Notes: generated by a model from the letters alone, not told the origin. Shown: positions 15,769 through 24,849, numbered from the stretch's first letter. The stretch: 64,000 nt of DNA from Streptomyces sp. ISL-1 (GCF_018614585.1 NZ_JAGGOI010000022.1:62001-126000); one strand, 5' to 3'. Program-made: numbers and translations.

Positions 15769-18303
15769 GTGAGCGAAATACCTGAGACGGCGAGCGGTGT
15801 CATATGGCAGAGCAGCCCGCCTGGCTCGATCTATGACTACATCAAAGTCGCCTCTTTCTCGATCGGCCCGGACGGGCTGGTCGACCAGTGGAGTCGGCGT
15901 GCCGTAGATCTCTTCGGTATCACTGCAGACGAGGTCAGGGGCAAGGACCCGGTCGAGGTCTTCATGCCCGCCGAGCTGCGCCCGCGCGGCCGCCGCCAGG
16001 TGGCCGAGATCCTGGACGGCAAGGAGTGGACCGGCCTGGTCCCCTTCCGCATGCCCAGGCAGCGCGGCGCGCACGGCGTCGCCGAGGTCTATGTGATGCC
16101 GAGTGAGACGGAGAGCGGCGACAAGGCTGCGCTCTGTATCGTCGTTGATGTCCGCGCACTGCGCCGGATCGAGAGTGATCTCGCCGCTTCGGAGGCTATT
16201 TTCGGCCAATCTCCTTTCGGCTTCCTCCTGTTCGGCACGGACCTCACCGTGCAGCGCGCCAACCAGCGCTTCGCCACCGTCTTCGGGGGCGCCGCCGAGG
16301 ACCACCGAGGACGCACCGTCCACGACTATCTCTCCCGCCCCGAGGCCGAGCGGATGAACGCGTCGCTGCGCCGGGTCCTGGAGACCGGCGAATCCGCCAT
16401 CGACCTCCAGATCGTCGGGGCGGTGCCGGGCAGCACGGAACGCAGGCACTGGTCGATCAACCTCTACCGGGTGCACAGCGGATCCGGCCACCCCATCGGC
16501 GTGGCCGGAATCGGCACCGATGTGACCCGCCGCAACAACGCGGCCCGCGAGGCCGCCAGCGCCCGACGCAACCTCGCTCTCCTCAATGAGGCGAGCGCCC
16601 GCATCGGCAACTCCCTCGATCTGGAGACCACCGCCCGCGAACTCCTCGACGTCGCGGTCCCCGGCTTCTGCGACCTGGCATCGGTCGACCTCTATCAAGG
16701 ACTCCTCACCGGTGACGAGGCTCCCCCCGGTAGCGCGGACGGCAGCGCCGAGCTGCGCCGGGTCGCCTTCGCCAGCGCCGTCTCCGACGCGCCGCTGGTC
16801 GCCACCCCCGGCTGCGGCCAGGACGAACGCACCCCCACCGCGGTCGGCGAGGTGCACCACTATCCGTTCAACTCGCCGTGCGCCAGCGCCCTGCGCACCG
16901 CCCGGGTCCAGTCGATCCCGGGCGAGGAAGGCACCCTCGTCCAGTCCACGTTCGCGGTGCCGATGGTCGCGCACGACACCGTCGTCGGCCTGGTGCAGTT
17001 CTCCCGTACGAAGGGCAGCGAGCCCTTCGGGGAACGGGACCGGGCGCTCGCCGTCGAGCTCGCCGCCCGCGCGGCCGTCTGCATCGACAACGCCCGGCTC
17101 TACCGCAGGGAACACGAGCGGGCGCTGATCCTTCAGCGCAGCCTGCTCCCGCCCGGAGACCCCGAGGCAGCCGGCCTGGACATCGCCTGTCGCTATCTCC
17201 CGGGCAACACGGCCACCGAAGTGGGCGGAGACTGGTTCGACGTCATCGAACTGCCGGGCCACCGCACCGCGCTGGTGGTGGGCGATGTGATGGGGCGGGG
17301 GCTGCGTGCCGCGGTCGCCATGGGTGAACTGCGCACGGCCGTACGGACATTGGCGCTGCTGGACCTGGAACCGGCCGAAGTGCTCTCGGCGCTCGACGAG
17401 ATCGCCCGCGGCCTCGGCACCCCCAGCGGCGCCCAGCAGGCCTCGCGCGTCGCCCACAAATCCCGCGAGGCCGACCTCTCCGAGGTCTATCTCGCCACCT
17501 GTGTCTACGCCGTCTACGACCCGGTCACCCGGCGCTGCACCTTCGCCAACGCCGGCCATCTGCCGCCTGTGCTCGTCGAACCGGGCGAGGAGGCGCTGCT
17601 GCTCGACGTGCCGCCGGGGATGCCGCTCGGAGTGGGCGGCGAGCCCTTCGAGGAGGTCGAGGTCGAGCTCCCGGAAGGCGCGCTGCTCGCGCTCTACACC
17701 GACGGGCTCGTCGAATCCCGTGACCACCCCCTCGACGAGGGGCTGCGCGCCTTCCGCACGGCGCTCACCGATCCCGTACATCCCCTCGAAGACGTCTGTG
17801 ACCATGTGCTGAACACTCTCGACACCCGGCACGGCGAGGACGACATCGCGCTCCTGATGGCCCGCATCCAGGGGCTGCCCGTCGATGCCGTCGGCGACTG
17901 GCGGCTGCCGCGCGAGCCGCGCTCGGTCGGCCGCGCTCGCGAACTGGCCCGCGCCCAGCTGGTCGCCTGGGACCTCGAGGCCCTCGTCGACACGGTCGAG
18001 CTGCTTGTCAGCGAGCTGGTCACCAACGCGTTGCGGTACGGCGAGGGCGAGATCCGGCTGCGCCTGCTGCGCGACCGCACCCTGGTCTGCGAGGTGTGGG
18101 ACGCGGGCCTGGTCCAGCCAAGACGACGACGGGCGCGCGACACCGACGAGGGCGGCCGCGGACTGCAACTGGTCGGCCTGCTGAGCGCGGCCTGGGGCTC
18201 GCGCCGGACCCCGCGCGGCAAGACGGTCTGGTTCGAACTCCCCCTGCCCGACGGTGACTCGACGTCCGAGCCCACCGTCGAGCAACTGCTCAGCATGTTC
18301 TGA
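15769..18303 (+). CDS. PAS-PAS-GAF-SpoIIE phosphatase with C-terminal RsbW-like ATPase
   Basis: An 844-residue multidomain signalling protein. Order: PAS (about 20-130, ASFSIGPDGLVDQWSRRAVD), PAS (about 140-265, IFGQSPFGFLLFGTDLTVQ), GAF (about 285-440, NEASARIGNSLDLETTAREL), PP2C-type SpoIIE phosphatase (about 449-705; metal-binding GGDWFDV, GDVMGRGLRAA, LYTDGLVESR, EDDIALL) and HATPase_c_2 (about 705-835; LLVSELVTNALRYG, GRGLQLVGLL). Such proteins switch anti-sigma antagonists by dephosphorylation and may also phosphorylate them. No membrane segment, so the sensing domains see a cytosolic cue. GGAGGGG precedes GTG 15769. Hairpin at 18322 ends the unit. Confidence 0.93.
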   Translation: MSEIPETASGVIWQSSPPGSIYDYIKVASFSIGPDGLVDQWSRRAVDLFGITADEVRGKDPVEVFMPAELRPRGRRQVAEILDGKEWTGLVPFRMPRQRGAHGVAEVYVMPSETESGDKAALCIVVDVRALRRIESDLAASEAIFGQSPFGFLLFGTDLTVQRANQRFATVFGGAAEDHRGRTVHDYLSRPEAERMNASLRRVLETGESAIDLQIVGAVPGSTERRHWSINLYRVHSGSGHPIGVAGIGTDVTRRNNAAREAASARRNLALLNEASARIGNSLDLETTARELLDVAVPGFCDLASVDLYQGLLTGDEAPPGSADGSAELRRVAFASAVSDAPLVATPGCGQDERTPTAVGEVHHYPFNSPCASALRTARVQSIPGEEGTLVQSTFAVPMVAHDTVVGLVQFSRTKGSEPFGERDRALAVELAARAAVCIDNARLYRREHERALILQRSLLPPGDPEAAGLDIACRYLPGNTATEVGGDWFDVIELPGHRTALVVGDVMGRGLRAAVAMGELRTAVRTLALLDLEPAEVLSALDEIARGLGTPSGAQQASRVAHKSREADLSEVYLATCVYAVYDPVTRRCTFANAGHLPPVLVEPGEEALLLDVPPGMPLGVGGEPFEEVEVELPEGALLALYTDGLVESRDHPLDEGLRAFRTALTDPVHPLEDVCDHVLNTLDTRHGEDDIALLMARIQGLPVDAVGDWRLPREPRSVGRARELARAQLVAWDLEALVDTVELLVSELVTNALRYGEGEIRLRLLRDRTLVCEVWDAGLVQPRRRRARDTDEGGRGLQLVGLLSAAWGSRRTPRGKTVWFELPLPDGDSTSEPTVEQLLSMF

Positions 18304-18321
18304 CGCCCCCAGGAAGGCCGA

Positions 18322-18347
18322 CGGCCCGGGCCGGAAGGCCCGGGCCG
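18322..18347. terminator. Terminator hairpin between convergent phosphatase and sdhB
   Basis: Perfect 11-bp stem CGGCCCGGGCC / GGCCCGGGCCG with GGAA tetraloop, 19 bp after the phosphatase stop and 71 bp beyond the sdhB end. No U tract. Confidence 0.6.
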
Positions 18348-18417
18348 ACCGGCGCGACCACGCCGCGCTGGGGACCGCATCTCGGCTCAGCGGCCCCCGG
18401 CGGTCCCTCCGGAGCCC

Positions 18418-19194
18418 CTAGTCCTCCGCGCCCCGCCGCCTGATCTTGTTGCCCAGCCACACCAGCGGGTCGTACTTCCGGTCCACCGCGCGCTCCTTCA
18501 GCGGGATCAGCGCATTGTCGGTGATCTTGATGCCCTCGGGGCACACCTCCGTGCAGCACTTCGTGATGTTGCAATAGCCCAGACCGTGCTCGTCATGGGC
18601 GGCCTTCTTGCGGTCCAGGCCCGCCTCGCCGGCCGCGTCCAGCGGGTGCATGTCCAGCTCCGCCACCCGCATCAGGAAGCGCGGACCGGCGAACGCGGCC
18701 TTGTTCTCCTCGTGGTCGCGCACCACATGGCAGGTGTCCTGGCACAAGAAGCACTCGATGCACTTGCGGAACTCCTGCGAGCGTTCCACATCCATCTGCT
18801 GCATCCGGTACTCACCCGCCCGCACCCCCGGCGGCGGCACGAACGAGGGCACCTCGCGCGCCTTCGCGTAGTTGAAGGACACATCCGTCACCAGGTCCCG
18901 CACCACCGGGAACGCCCGCAGCGGCGTCACCGTGATCGTCTCCTCGCGCGAGAAGACCGACATCCGGGTCATGCACAACAGCCGCGGCCGGCCGTTGATC
19001 TCCGCGCTGCACGAACCGCACTTGCCCGCCTTGCAGTTCCAGCGGACCGCCAGATCGGAGGCCTGGGTGGCCTGGAGGCGGTGGATGATGTCGAGGACGA
19101 CCTCCCCGTCGTTGACCTCGACGGCGAAGTCCCTGAGCTCCCCGCCGTCCGCATCACCGCGCCAGACCTTGAAGGCCGCTGTGTAGCTGCTCAC
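18418..19194 (-). CDS. sdhB: Succinate dehydrogenase iron-sulfur subunit (Sdh1 type)
   Basis: A 258-residue electron-transfer subunit carrying three clusters between the flavoprotein and the membrane anchor. The [2Fe-2S] cysteines are in CKAGKCGSC with the fourth in RPRLLC; the [4Fe-4S]/[3Fe-4S] ligands are in CIECFLCQDTCHVV and CNITKCCTEVCPEG. The sequence has the GIKITDNALIPLKERAVD tail of actinobacterial class subunits rather than the E. coli form. The GTG start at 19194 overlaps the sdhA stop by 4 nt (GTGA), implying translational coupling; the longer open frame upstream is sdhA in another frame. Confidence 0.95.
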   Translation of the reverse strand: MSSYTAAFKVWRGDADGGELRDFAVEVNDGEVVLDIIHRLQATQASDLAVRWNCKAGKCGSCSAEINGRPRLLCMTRMSVFSREETITVTPLRAFPVVRDLVTDVSFNYAKAREVPSFVPPPGVRAGEYRMQQMDVERSQEFRKCIECFLCQDTCHVVRDHEENKAAFAGPRFLMRVAELDMHPLDAAGEAGLDRKKAAHDEHGLGYCNITKCCTEVCPEGIKITDNALIPLKERAVDRKYDPLVWLGNKIRRRGAED

Positions 19195-21146
19195 TCGTAG
19201 AGCTCCTCTTCGGCGAGGTACTTGACCAGCTCCTCCTTGTCGAAGAGAGCGAGCAGGTCGGGACGGATGGGTTCGGTCGTCTTCCGTACGAGCGCGATCT
19301 GGCCGCGCACCGGATCGGTGGCCGCCAAACCGCCGGTGGGGTCGACGAGTTGGCACAGCAGATTGGCCCGCCGCCACTCGCGCTCCATGGCCGGGCAGTC
19401 CTCGCGGGTGTGCCCGCCCCGGCTCTCCGTGCGCTCCAGCGCGGCCCGCGCGATGCACTCGCTGACCAGCAGCATGTTCCGCAGGTCCAGCGCGAGGTGC
19501 CAGCCGGGGTTGAACTGCCGGTGCCCCTCGACCCCGGCGCGCCGCGCCCGTACCCGCAGGCCCGCCAGCCTGTCCAGCGCCTGCTCCATCTCCGCTCCGC
19601 GCCGGATGATGCCGACCAGGTCGTTCATCGTCTGCTGGAGCTCCTGATGGAGGGTGTACGGATTCTCCGGAGGCTTTCCGTTCTCCTCGCCCGGCTGTGG
19701 CCCCTCGGCGCTGAACGGACGCAGCGCCTCCGCCGCGGCCTCGTCGATCTGCCCGTCCTGCACCGTGGGGCGCTCGCGGACCCCTTCCGCGTACTCGGCC
19801 GCGTGCAGACCCGCCCGCCGGCCGAAGACCAGCAGGTCGGACAGCGAATTCCCGCCGAGCCGGTTGGAGCCGTGCATCCCGCCCGCGACCTCGCCCGCCG
19901 CGAACAGGCCGGGAACCCCGACCGCGGCCGCGGTGTCGGACTCGACGGCGATACCCCCCATCACGTAGTGACAGGTCGGTCCGACCTCCATCGGCTCCGC
20001 CGTGATGTCGACATCCGCCAGCTCCTTGAACTGGTGGTACATCGACGGCAGCCGGCGCCGGATCACCTCCGCCGGCATCCGGGTGGAGACATCCAGGAAG
20101 ACGCCGCCGTGCGGGGAGCCGCGACCGGCCTTGACCTCGGAGTTGATGGCGCGGGCCACCTCGTCGCGCGGCAGCAGCTCAGGAGGACGCCGGTTGTTGT
20201 CCGGGTCCTCGTACCAGCGGTCGCCCTCCTCCTCCGACTGCGCGTACTTCTCCTTGAAGACATCCGGGATGTAGTCGAACATGAACCGCTTGCCCTCGGA
20301 GTTGCGCAGCACTCCGCCGTCGCCGCGCACCGACTCGGTGACGAGGATCCCCTTCACCGACGGCGGCCAGACCATCCCGGTCGGATGGAACTGCACGAAC
20401 TCCATATTGAGCAGCGGAGCCCCCGCGAGCAGCGCCAGAGCGTGCCCGTCGCCGGTGTACTCCCAGGAGTTCGACGTCACCTTGAAGGACTTGCCGATAC
20501 CGCCGGTGGCCAGCACCACGGACGGGGCCTCCAGCACGAAGAAGCGCCCGGACTCCCGCTCGTAACAGAAGGCCCCGGCAACCCTTTCGCCGTCCTTGAG
20601 ACTGTGCTCTTTCAGGACGCGAGTGACCGTGCACTCCTGGAAGATCTTCAACCGGGCTTCGTAGTCGCCGAACTCTTCCTTGTCCTCCTGCTGCAGCGAG
20701 ACGATCTTCTGCTGGAGCGTACGGATCAGCTCCAGGCCGGTCCGGTCGCCGACGTGCGCGAGCCGTGGGTACTCGTGTCCGCCGAAGTTCCGCTGGGAGA
20801 TCTTCCCGTCGGCCGTCCGGTCGAAGAGCGCGCCCCAGGTCTCCAGCTCCCAGACCCGGTCGGGCGCCTCACGCGCGTGCAGTTCCGCCATCCGCCACTG
20901 GTTGAGGAACTTTCCGCCGCGCATGGTGTCGCGGAAGTGCACCTGCCAGTTGTCCCCGGCGTTCACATTGCCCATGGAGGCGGCGATGCCGCCCTCGGCC
21001 ATCACGGTGTGGGCCTTGCCGAAGAGGGACTTGCAGATGACCGCCGTACGAGCGCCCCGCTCGCGCGCTTCGATGGCGGCCCGCAGGCCCGCGCCGCCCG
21101 CGCCCACCACCACGACGTCCCACTGCTGTCGTTCGAGTTGCGTCAT
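19191..21146 (-). CDS. sdhA: Succinate dehydrogenase/fumarate reductase flavoprotein subunit
   Basis: A 651-residue catalytic subunit oxidising succinate to fumarate with covalently bound FAD. Seen: dinucleotide-binding VVVVGAGGAGLRAAIEA (residues about 11-27), the flavin-attachment neighbourhood FGKAHTVMAEGGIAASMG, active-site HPTGMVWP, and HGSNRLGGNSLSDLLVFGRR. The capping domain contains DISTRMP-like FLDVSTRMPAEVI. ATG 21146 starts one base after the sdhC stop (TGACATG), the middle gene of the operon. Length matches mycobacterial Sdh1 SdhA (about 640-660) more than E. coli SdhA (588). Confidence 0.95.
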   Translation of the reverse strand: MTQLERQQWDVVVVGAGGAGLRAAIEARERGARTAVICKSLFGKAHTVMAEGGIAASMGNVNAGDNWQVHFRDTMRGGKFLNQWRMAELHAREAPDRVWELETWGALFDRTADGKISQRNFGGHEYPRLAHVGDRTGLELIRTLQQKIVSLQQEDKEEFGDYEARLKIFQECTVTRVLKEHSLKDGERVAGAFCYERESGRFFVLEAPSVVLATGGIGKSFKVTSNSWEYTGDGHALALLAGAPLLNMEFVQFHPTGMVWPPSVKGILVTESVRGDGGVLRNSEGKRFMFDYIPDVFKEKYAQSEEEGDRWYEDPDNNRRPPELLPRDEVARAINSEVKAGRGSPHGGVFLDVSTRMPAEVIRRRLPSMYHQFKELADVDITAEPMEVGPTCHYVMGGIAVESDTAAAVGVPGLFAAGEVAGGMHGSNRLGGNSLSDLLVFGRRAGLHAAEYAEGVRERPTVQDGQIDEAAAEALRPFSAEGPQPGEENGKPPENPYTLHQELQQTMNDLVGIIRRGAEMEQALDRLAGLRVRARRAGVEGHRQFNPGWHLALDLRNMLLVSECIARAALERTESRGGHTREDCPAMEREWRRANLLCQLVDPTGGLAATDPVRGQIALVRKTTEPIRPDLLALFDKEELVKYLAEEELYE

Positions 21147-21147
21147 G

Positions 21148-21969
21148 TCAGAACAACCTCGGATCGTCGAAGGCACCGGACGCGACGAGATAGACGTAGA
21201 AGTCGGCGAGCGCGACGCTGATCAGCGAGGCCCATGCGAGCACCGTGTGACGCTCATTCAGCTTGCCGACCCAGCTCCACAGGCGGTAGCGCACCGGGTG
21301 TTTGGAGAAGTGCTTCAGCCGGCCGCCGATGATGTGCCGGCAGGAGTGGCAGGAGACGGTGTACGCCCAGATCAGCACGATGTTGACCAGGAGAACGAGG
21401 GTGCCGAGGCCCATATGGCCCCACTCGTAGTGCTCGTCGCGGAAGGCGAGCACGGTGTCGTACGTGAGGATTCCGGCGACCGGGATCGCCGTGTAGAAGA
21501 AGTACCGGTGGATGTTCTGCAGGATCAGCGGGAAGCGGGTCTCGCCGGAGTACTTCTTGTGCGGCTCGGCGACCGCGCAGGCCGGGGGCGAGGCCCAGAA
21601 GCCCCGGTAGTAGGCCTTGCGGTAGTAGTAGCAGGTCAGCCGGAAGCCGAGCGGGAAGATCAGGATCAGCAGGGCGGGGGACAGGCCCCACCAGCTGCCG
21701 AAGATCTCCCAGTTGGGGCCGCCCCGCATCGGCTCGCAGTTCTCCGCGAGGCAGGGCGAGTAGAACGGCGAGACATACGGCGCCGCGTAGTAGTCGGCGT
21801 TGGCGAATGCCCGCCAGGTCGAGTAGACGACGAAGGCGAGCAACCCGCCGGCGGTCAGGGCGGGCGCCAGCCACCAGCGGTCGGTGCGCAGATGCCGCGG
21901 GCCGATGGCGGCGCGCGCGGCACCGTGCACGCCTGTATTGACTTGTGGTGGTTCAGTACCTGTGGCCAA
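21148..21969 (-). CDS. sdhC: Succinate dehydrogenase membrane subunit (Sdh1 type, CHxCxH cluster)
   Basis: A 273-residue integral membrane anchor that passes electrons from SdhB to menaquinone. About five hydrophobic segments (around 33-52, 94-113, 148-174, 186-206, 242-264). Residues 207-212 are CHSCRH at the end of the fourth span, followed by IIGG; C73 and C78 lie in an outer loop, and His154 and His241 are near span ends. I recall that Mycobacterium Sdh1 (Rv0249c) has a Rieske-type [2Fe-2S] cluster in this subunit with two Cys and two His ligands; CHxCxH fits that. The start is TTG 21969 with AGGAG upstream. Second gene of a four-gene operon. Confidence 0.9.
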   Translation of the reverse strand: MATGTEPPQVNTGVHGAARAAIGPRHLRTDRWWLAPALTAGGLLAFVVYSTWRAFANADYYAAPYVSPFYSPCLAENCEPMRGGPNWEIFGSWWGLSPALLILIFPLGFRLTCYYYRKAYYRGFWASPPACAVAEPHKKYSGETRFPLILQNIHRYFFYTAIPVAGILTYDTVLAFRDEHYEWGHMGLGTLVLLVNIVLIWAYTVSCHSCRHIIGGRLKHFSKHPVRYRLWSWVGKLNERHTVLAWASLISVALADFYVYLVASGAFDDPRLF

Positions 21970-21978
21970 CGAGGTCTC

Positions 21979-22233
21979 CTAGGGAGCGTGCCGGTCTCGG
22001 ACGCCCAGGCCCTCGTCGTCCGAATCCGTCCACAGCGCGTTGTTGTACGGGACGTCGGGAATGGTGACCAGTTCGGGGCGGCTCGGTGTCTTCGTGCCCG
22101 GTGTGATCGGCTCGGCAGTCGTGGCCGGGCCGGCGCCACGCAGCTGATCGACGGTCCGCTCCAGCTCTCCGACACGCTGGACCAGTTCGTCGAGGCGCCG
22201 CTGGATCGCCATCAGATCTTCCTGCTGGGACAT
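21979..22233 (-). CDS. Small coiled-coil protein, first gene of the sdh operon
   Basis: An 84-residue soluble protein of unknown function: residues 3-33 form a heptad-like coiled coil (AIQRRLDELVQRVGELERTV), then a Pro/Thr-rich linker and the conserved-looking VTIPDVPYNNALWTDSDDEG end. GAGGG precedes ATG 22233. It stops 9 bp before the sdhC TTG start and is therefore co-transcribed. In M. tuberculosis I recall a small hypothetical gene (Rv0250c) in the same place, so it could be an accessory subunit or assembly factor of Sdh1; this is inference from position. Confidence 0.78.
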   Translation of the reverse strand: MSQQEDLMAIQRRLDELVQRVGELERTVDQLRGAGPATTAEPITPGTKTPSRPELVTIPDVPYNNALWTDSDDEGLGVRDRHAP

Positions 22234-22554
22234 GACTTGCCCTCACTTCCGCAGGGTGCGGTGGCATGGCTCATGCGCCTGCGAGTGTCGCGCGTCACGT
22301 CCCCCCTTGTGAAGGGACGTGCAGGGATTCCCGGCGCATGCGCTTTCAGCGCGCCCCTCGTGGTTCGGATATCACGACCCTCATTTTCTACCTTTCTGGC
22401 ACGGTATGCCCGGTTCTACGTTGGGCTACACGGGTGACCTTGGGCGCCGGCCACGCCGTGTCGCCGCCACCTGTCGCGCCCCTTCGCCTTCAGTGGACAG
22501 CAATCGGTGTGATCATCTCCAAATTCCGCAAAAGTGGACGAAGAGGTACAAGCC
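22234..22554. other. Divergent intergenic region, sdh operon and orphan SBP
   Basis: No gene seen. The 321 bp must carry promoters for both directions. A dyad with arms ACGTCCC (22297-22303) and AAGGGACGT (22312-22320) lies about 65 bp from the small coiled-coil gene start. The stretch 22370-22430 is relatively T-rich. I cannot assign a definite -10/-35 pair. Confidence 0.4.
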
Positions 22555-24789
22555 ATGTCCAAAGTCGACGCGCCACGCGGGAGGACATGCTCCCGTACGC
22601 TCCGCTCTGTCGCGCTGCTCACCAGCGGGGTACTCGCTCTGCCCGCACTGGCGGGCTGCAGCTCGGACGAGGCCGACACCGGCAAGGCCCCGGCCCAGGA
22701 CATCGCGCCCGCCGGGCGCGACTCGGTCGCCGACGGAGGAACCCTGCGCTGGGCGATCGACGCCTTGCCCACCACGCTCAACGCCTTCCAGGCCGACGCG
22801 GACGCCGCCACGACGCGTATCGCCGGGGCCGTGCTCCCCTCCCTCTTCACTCTCGACCCGAGCGGCCGTCCGCAGCGCAACCCCGACTACGTCGAGTCCG
22901 CCGAGATCGTCAAACGCGAGCCCAAGCAGGTCGTCCTCTACAAGCTCAACCAGGAAGCGGTGTGGAGCGACGGCCGGGAGATCGGTGCGGCCGACTTCGT
23001 CTCCCAGTGGCGCGCGCTGAGCGGCAAGGACTCCGCGTACTGGACCGCGAGGAACGCCGGCTACGAGCGGATCGAGAAGATCGAGCGCGGTGCCAACGAC
23101 CTCGAGGTCAAGATCACCTTCAAGAAGCCGTACGCGGACTGGCAGTCCCTCTTCACCCCGCTCTACCCGAGGGACATCACCGGCACCCCGTCCTCCTTCA
23201 ACGACGGGGCCCGCACCACGCTCAAGGCGATGGCCGGCCCCTTCCAGCTGAAGTCCGTCGACCACGCGACGGGCACGACCACTCTCGTACGCAATCCCCG
23301 CTGGTGGGGGGAGCGGGCCAAGCTGGAGCGGCTGGTGCTGACCGCCGTGCCGCGCGACGAGCGCTCCGCCGCTGTCGCCGCGGGCAGCGTCGACCTCGCC
23401 GAGGTCGACTGGCGGACCGCGGACCGGATCGCCCTCGCGCCGCGGGAGAAGAAGGGCGCCGGCGGCCAGCCGCTCGCCGACGGCCCGGAAGGCGCGGACG
23501 ACAAAGGGGAGGCGATTTCGCAGCAGGTCGGTGAACAGCCCTTCGAGGCGATCAGGCAGTACGCCAGCGAACAGACCGCACTGCGCGGCTATGTGATCCG
23601 CAAGTCGCTGGAGCCCGTGTACACCCAGCTCGCGCTGAACGGCGAGAAGGGACCGCTGGCCGACGACCGGGTGCGCCGTGCTGTGGCCCGCGCGCTGAAC
23701 CGCAAGGAGCTGGCGGAGACCGTACTGGCCCCGCTCGGCCTGCCGGCCGCCCCGCCCGGAAGCCATCTGGCACTGGCCGGCCAGCGGGCGTACGCCGACA
23801 ACAGCGCAGCGCTCGGCGAGCAGAGCACCAAGGAGGCAAAGGCACTGCTGGCCGACGCCGGCTGGACGCCGGCCGGAGCGCGCAGGAAGACCGCCCCGGC
23901 CAAGGCGGGCGGCGAGGCCAAGGGCGATGAGAAGCCGTCGCCCAGCACGACCGAGCCGGTGAAGCAGGACGACAAGCCTTCCTCCGACGGGCTCTACATC
24001 GTCGGTGACGACAAGCCCGCCGGCCAGGCCCACGGCCCCGACACCGGCAGCAGCGGTACCCATGTCCTCGCGCCCGCCCCCGCCGCGGCTGCCCAGGGCA
24101 TGAGCCTGCAACGGCAGGCCGAGTCCCTCGACGACGACCCCGCGACCAGGCCCCGGACGAACGCCGCGGAGAAGCGGGGCGGGATGGCCGGAGCGTACGC
24201 CCCGCGCGGTACGGCCGCCCCCGTCCGGGCGGCCCGCACGATCGGCAAGGACGGCAAGCCGCTCACCCTGCGCTTCGTCCTCCCCTCGGGCCATGGCTCC
24301 GAGGGGCTGCGCAGTGTGGGCGACAAGATCGCGCGGATGCTGGGCCGCATCGGCGTGCGCACCGAGATCACCAAGGTCGCCGACGAGAGCTACTTCAAGG
24401 ACCACATCGCATCGGGCGACTACGACCTGGCCCTGTACTCCTGGCCCGCCACCGCCTACCCGGCGACCGACGCCCGCCCGATCTTCGCGAAGCCCGTGCC
24501 CGCGAGCGACGGCTCGCTGCTGGTGGAGCAGAACTACACCCGCGTCGGCTCCGACCACATCGACCAGCTCTTCGACCAGGCGGCCGCCGAGCTGGACGAG
24601 GAGGCCGCCCGTGACCTGGTGCGCAAGGCCGACGCCCGGATCTGGGCCGCGGCCGGATCCATTCCGCTCTACCAGCGCCCCGAGCTGATCGCGGCCAGGC
24701 CCGCGGTGGTCAACGCCGGCGCCTTCGGCTTCGCCGCTCCCCGGTACCAGGACATCGGCTTCAAGAAGCCCAAAACTACCAAGAAGTAG
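22555..24789 (+). CDS. Orphan family-5 peptide-binding lipoprotein with large internal insert
   Basis: A 744-residue extracytoplasmic solute-binding protein (SBP_bac_5/OppA type). Signal peptide with lipobox ALAGC (Cys about 34). The N-terminal half has the family segments LRWAIDALPTTLNAFQADAD, WSDGREIGAADFVSQW and DLEVKITFKKPYADWQ; the C-terminal lobe resumes at LTLRFVLPSG near residue 570 and ends with the FAAPRYQDIGF region. Between about 440 and 565 lies a low-complexity Lys/Pro/Ala/Gly/Asp insert that lengthens it by about 125 residues over normal OppA. No permease or ATPase is adjacent; it may feed the Opp systems downstream. GAGG nine bases before ATG 22555. Confidence 0.86.
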   Translation: MSKVDAPRGRTCSRTLRSVALLTSGVLALPALAGCSSDEADTGKAPAQDIAPAGRDSVADGGTLRWAIDALPTTLNAFQADADAATTRIAGAVLPSLFTLDPSGRPQRNPDYVESAEIVKREPKQVVLYKLNQEAVWSDGREIGAADFVSQWRALSGKDSAYWTARNAGYERIEKIERGANDLEVKITFKKPYADWQSLFTPLYPRDITGTPSSFNDGARTTLKAMAGPFQLKSVDHATGTTTLVRNPRWWGERAKLERLVLTAVPRDERSAAVAAGSVDLAEVDWRTADRIALAPREKKGAGGQPLADGPEGADDKGEAISQQVGEQPFEAIRQYASEQTALRGYVIRKSLEPVYTQLALNGEKGPLADDRVRRAVARALNRKELAETVLAPLGLPAAPPGSHLALAGQRAYADNSAALGEQSTKEAKALLADAGWTPAGARRKTAPAKAGGEAKGDEKPSPSTTEPVKQDDKPSSDGLYIVGDDKPAGQAHGPDTGSSGTHVLAPAPAAAAQGMSLQRQAESLDDDPATRPRTNAAEKRGGMAGAYAPRGTAAPVRAARTIGKDGKPLTLRFVLPSGHGSEGLRSVGDKIARMLGRIGVRTEITKVADESYFKDHIASGDYDLALYSWPATAYPATDARPIFAKPVPASDGSLLVEQNYTRVGSDHIDQLFDQAAAELDEEAARDLVRKADARIWAAAGSIPLYQRPELIAARPAVVNAGAFGFAAPRYQDIGFKKPKTTKK

Positions 24790-24820
24790 CAGGTCAGAAC
24801 CTCAGAACTGGCTCAAGTCC

Positions 24821-24849
24821 CTTGCCCGCCGGCCACACCGGCGGGCAAG
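24821..24849 (+). terminator. Terminator after the orphan SBP gene
   Basis: Perfect 12-bp stem CTTGCCCGCCGG / CCGGCGGGCAAG around a 5-nt loop, 31 bp after the stop. Confidence 0.75.

Noticed and set aside
15646..18285. Very long minus-strand frame (879 codons) opposite the SpoIIE phosphatase
   Set aside because: It is the antisense shadow of a well-supported gene with recognisable domains; composition is Arg/Gly/Ala-rich with no domain.
19350..21221. Plus-strand frame of 623 codons opposite sdhA
   Set aside because: Shadow of the flavoprotein gene; His/Arg/Leu-rich with no motif.
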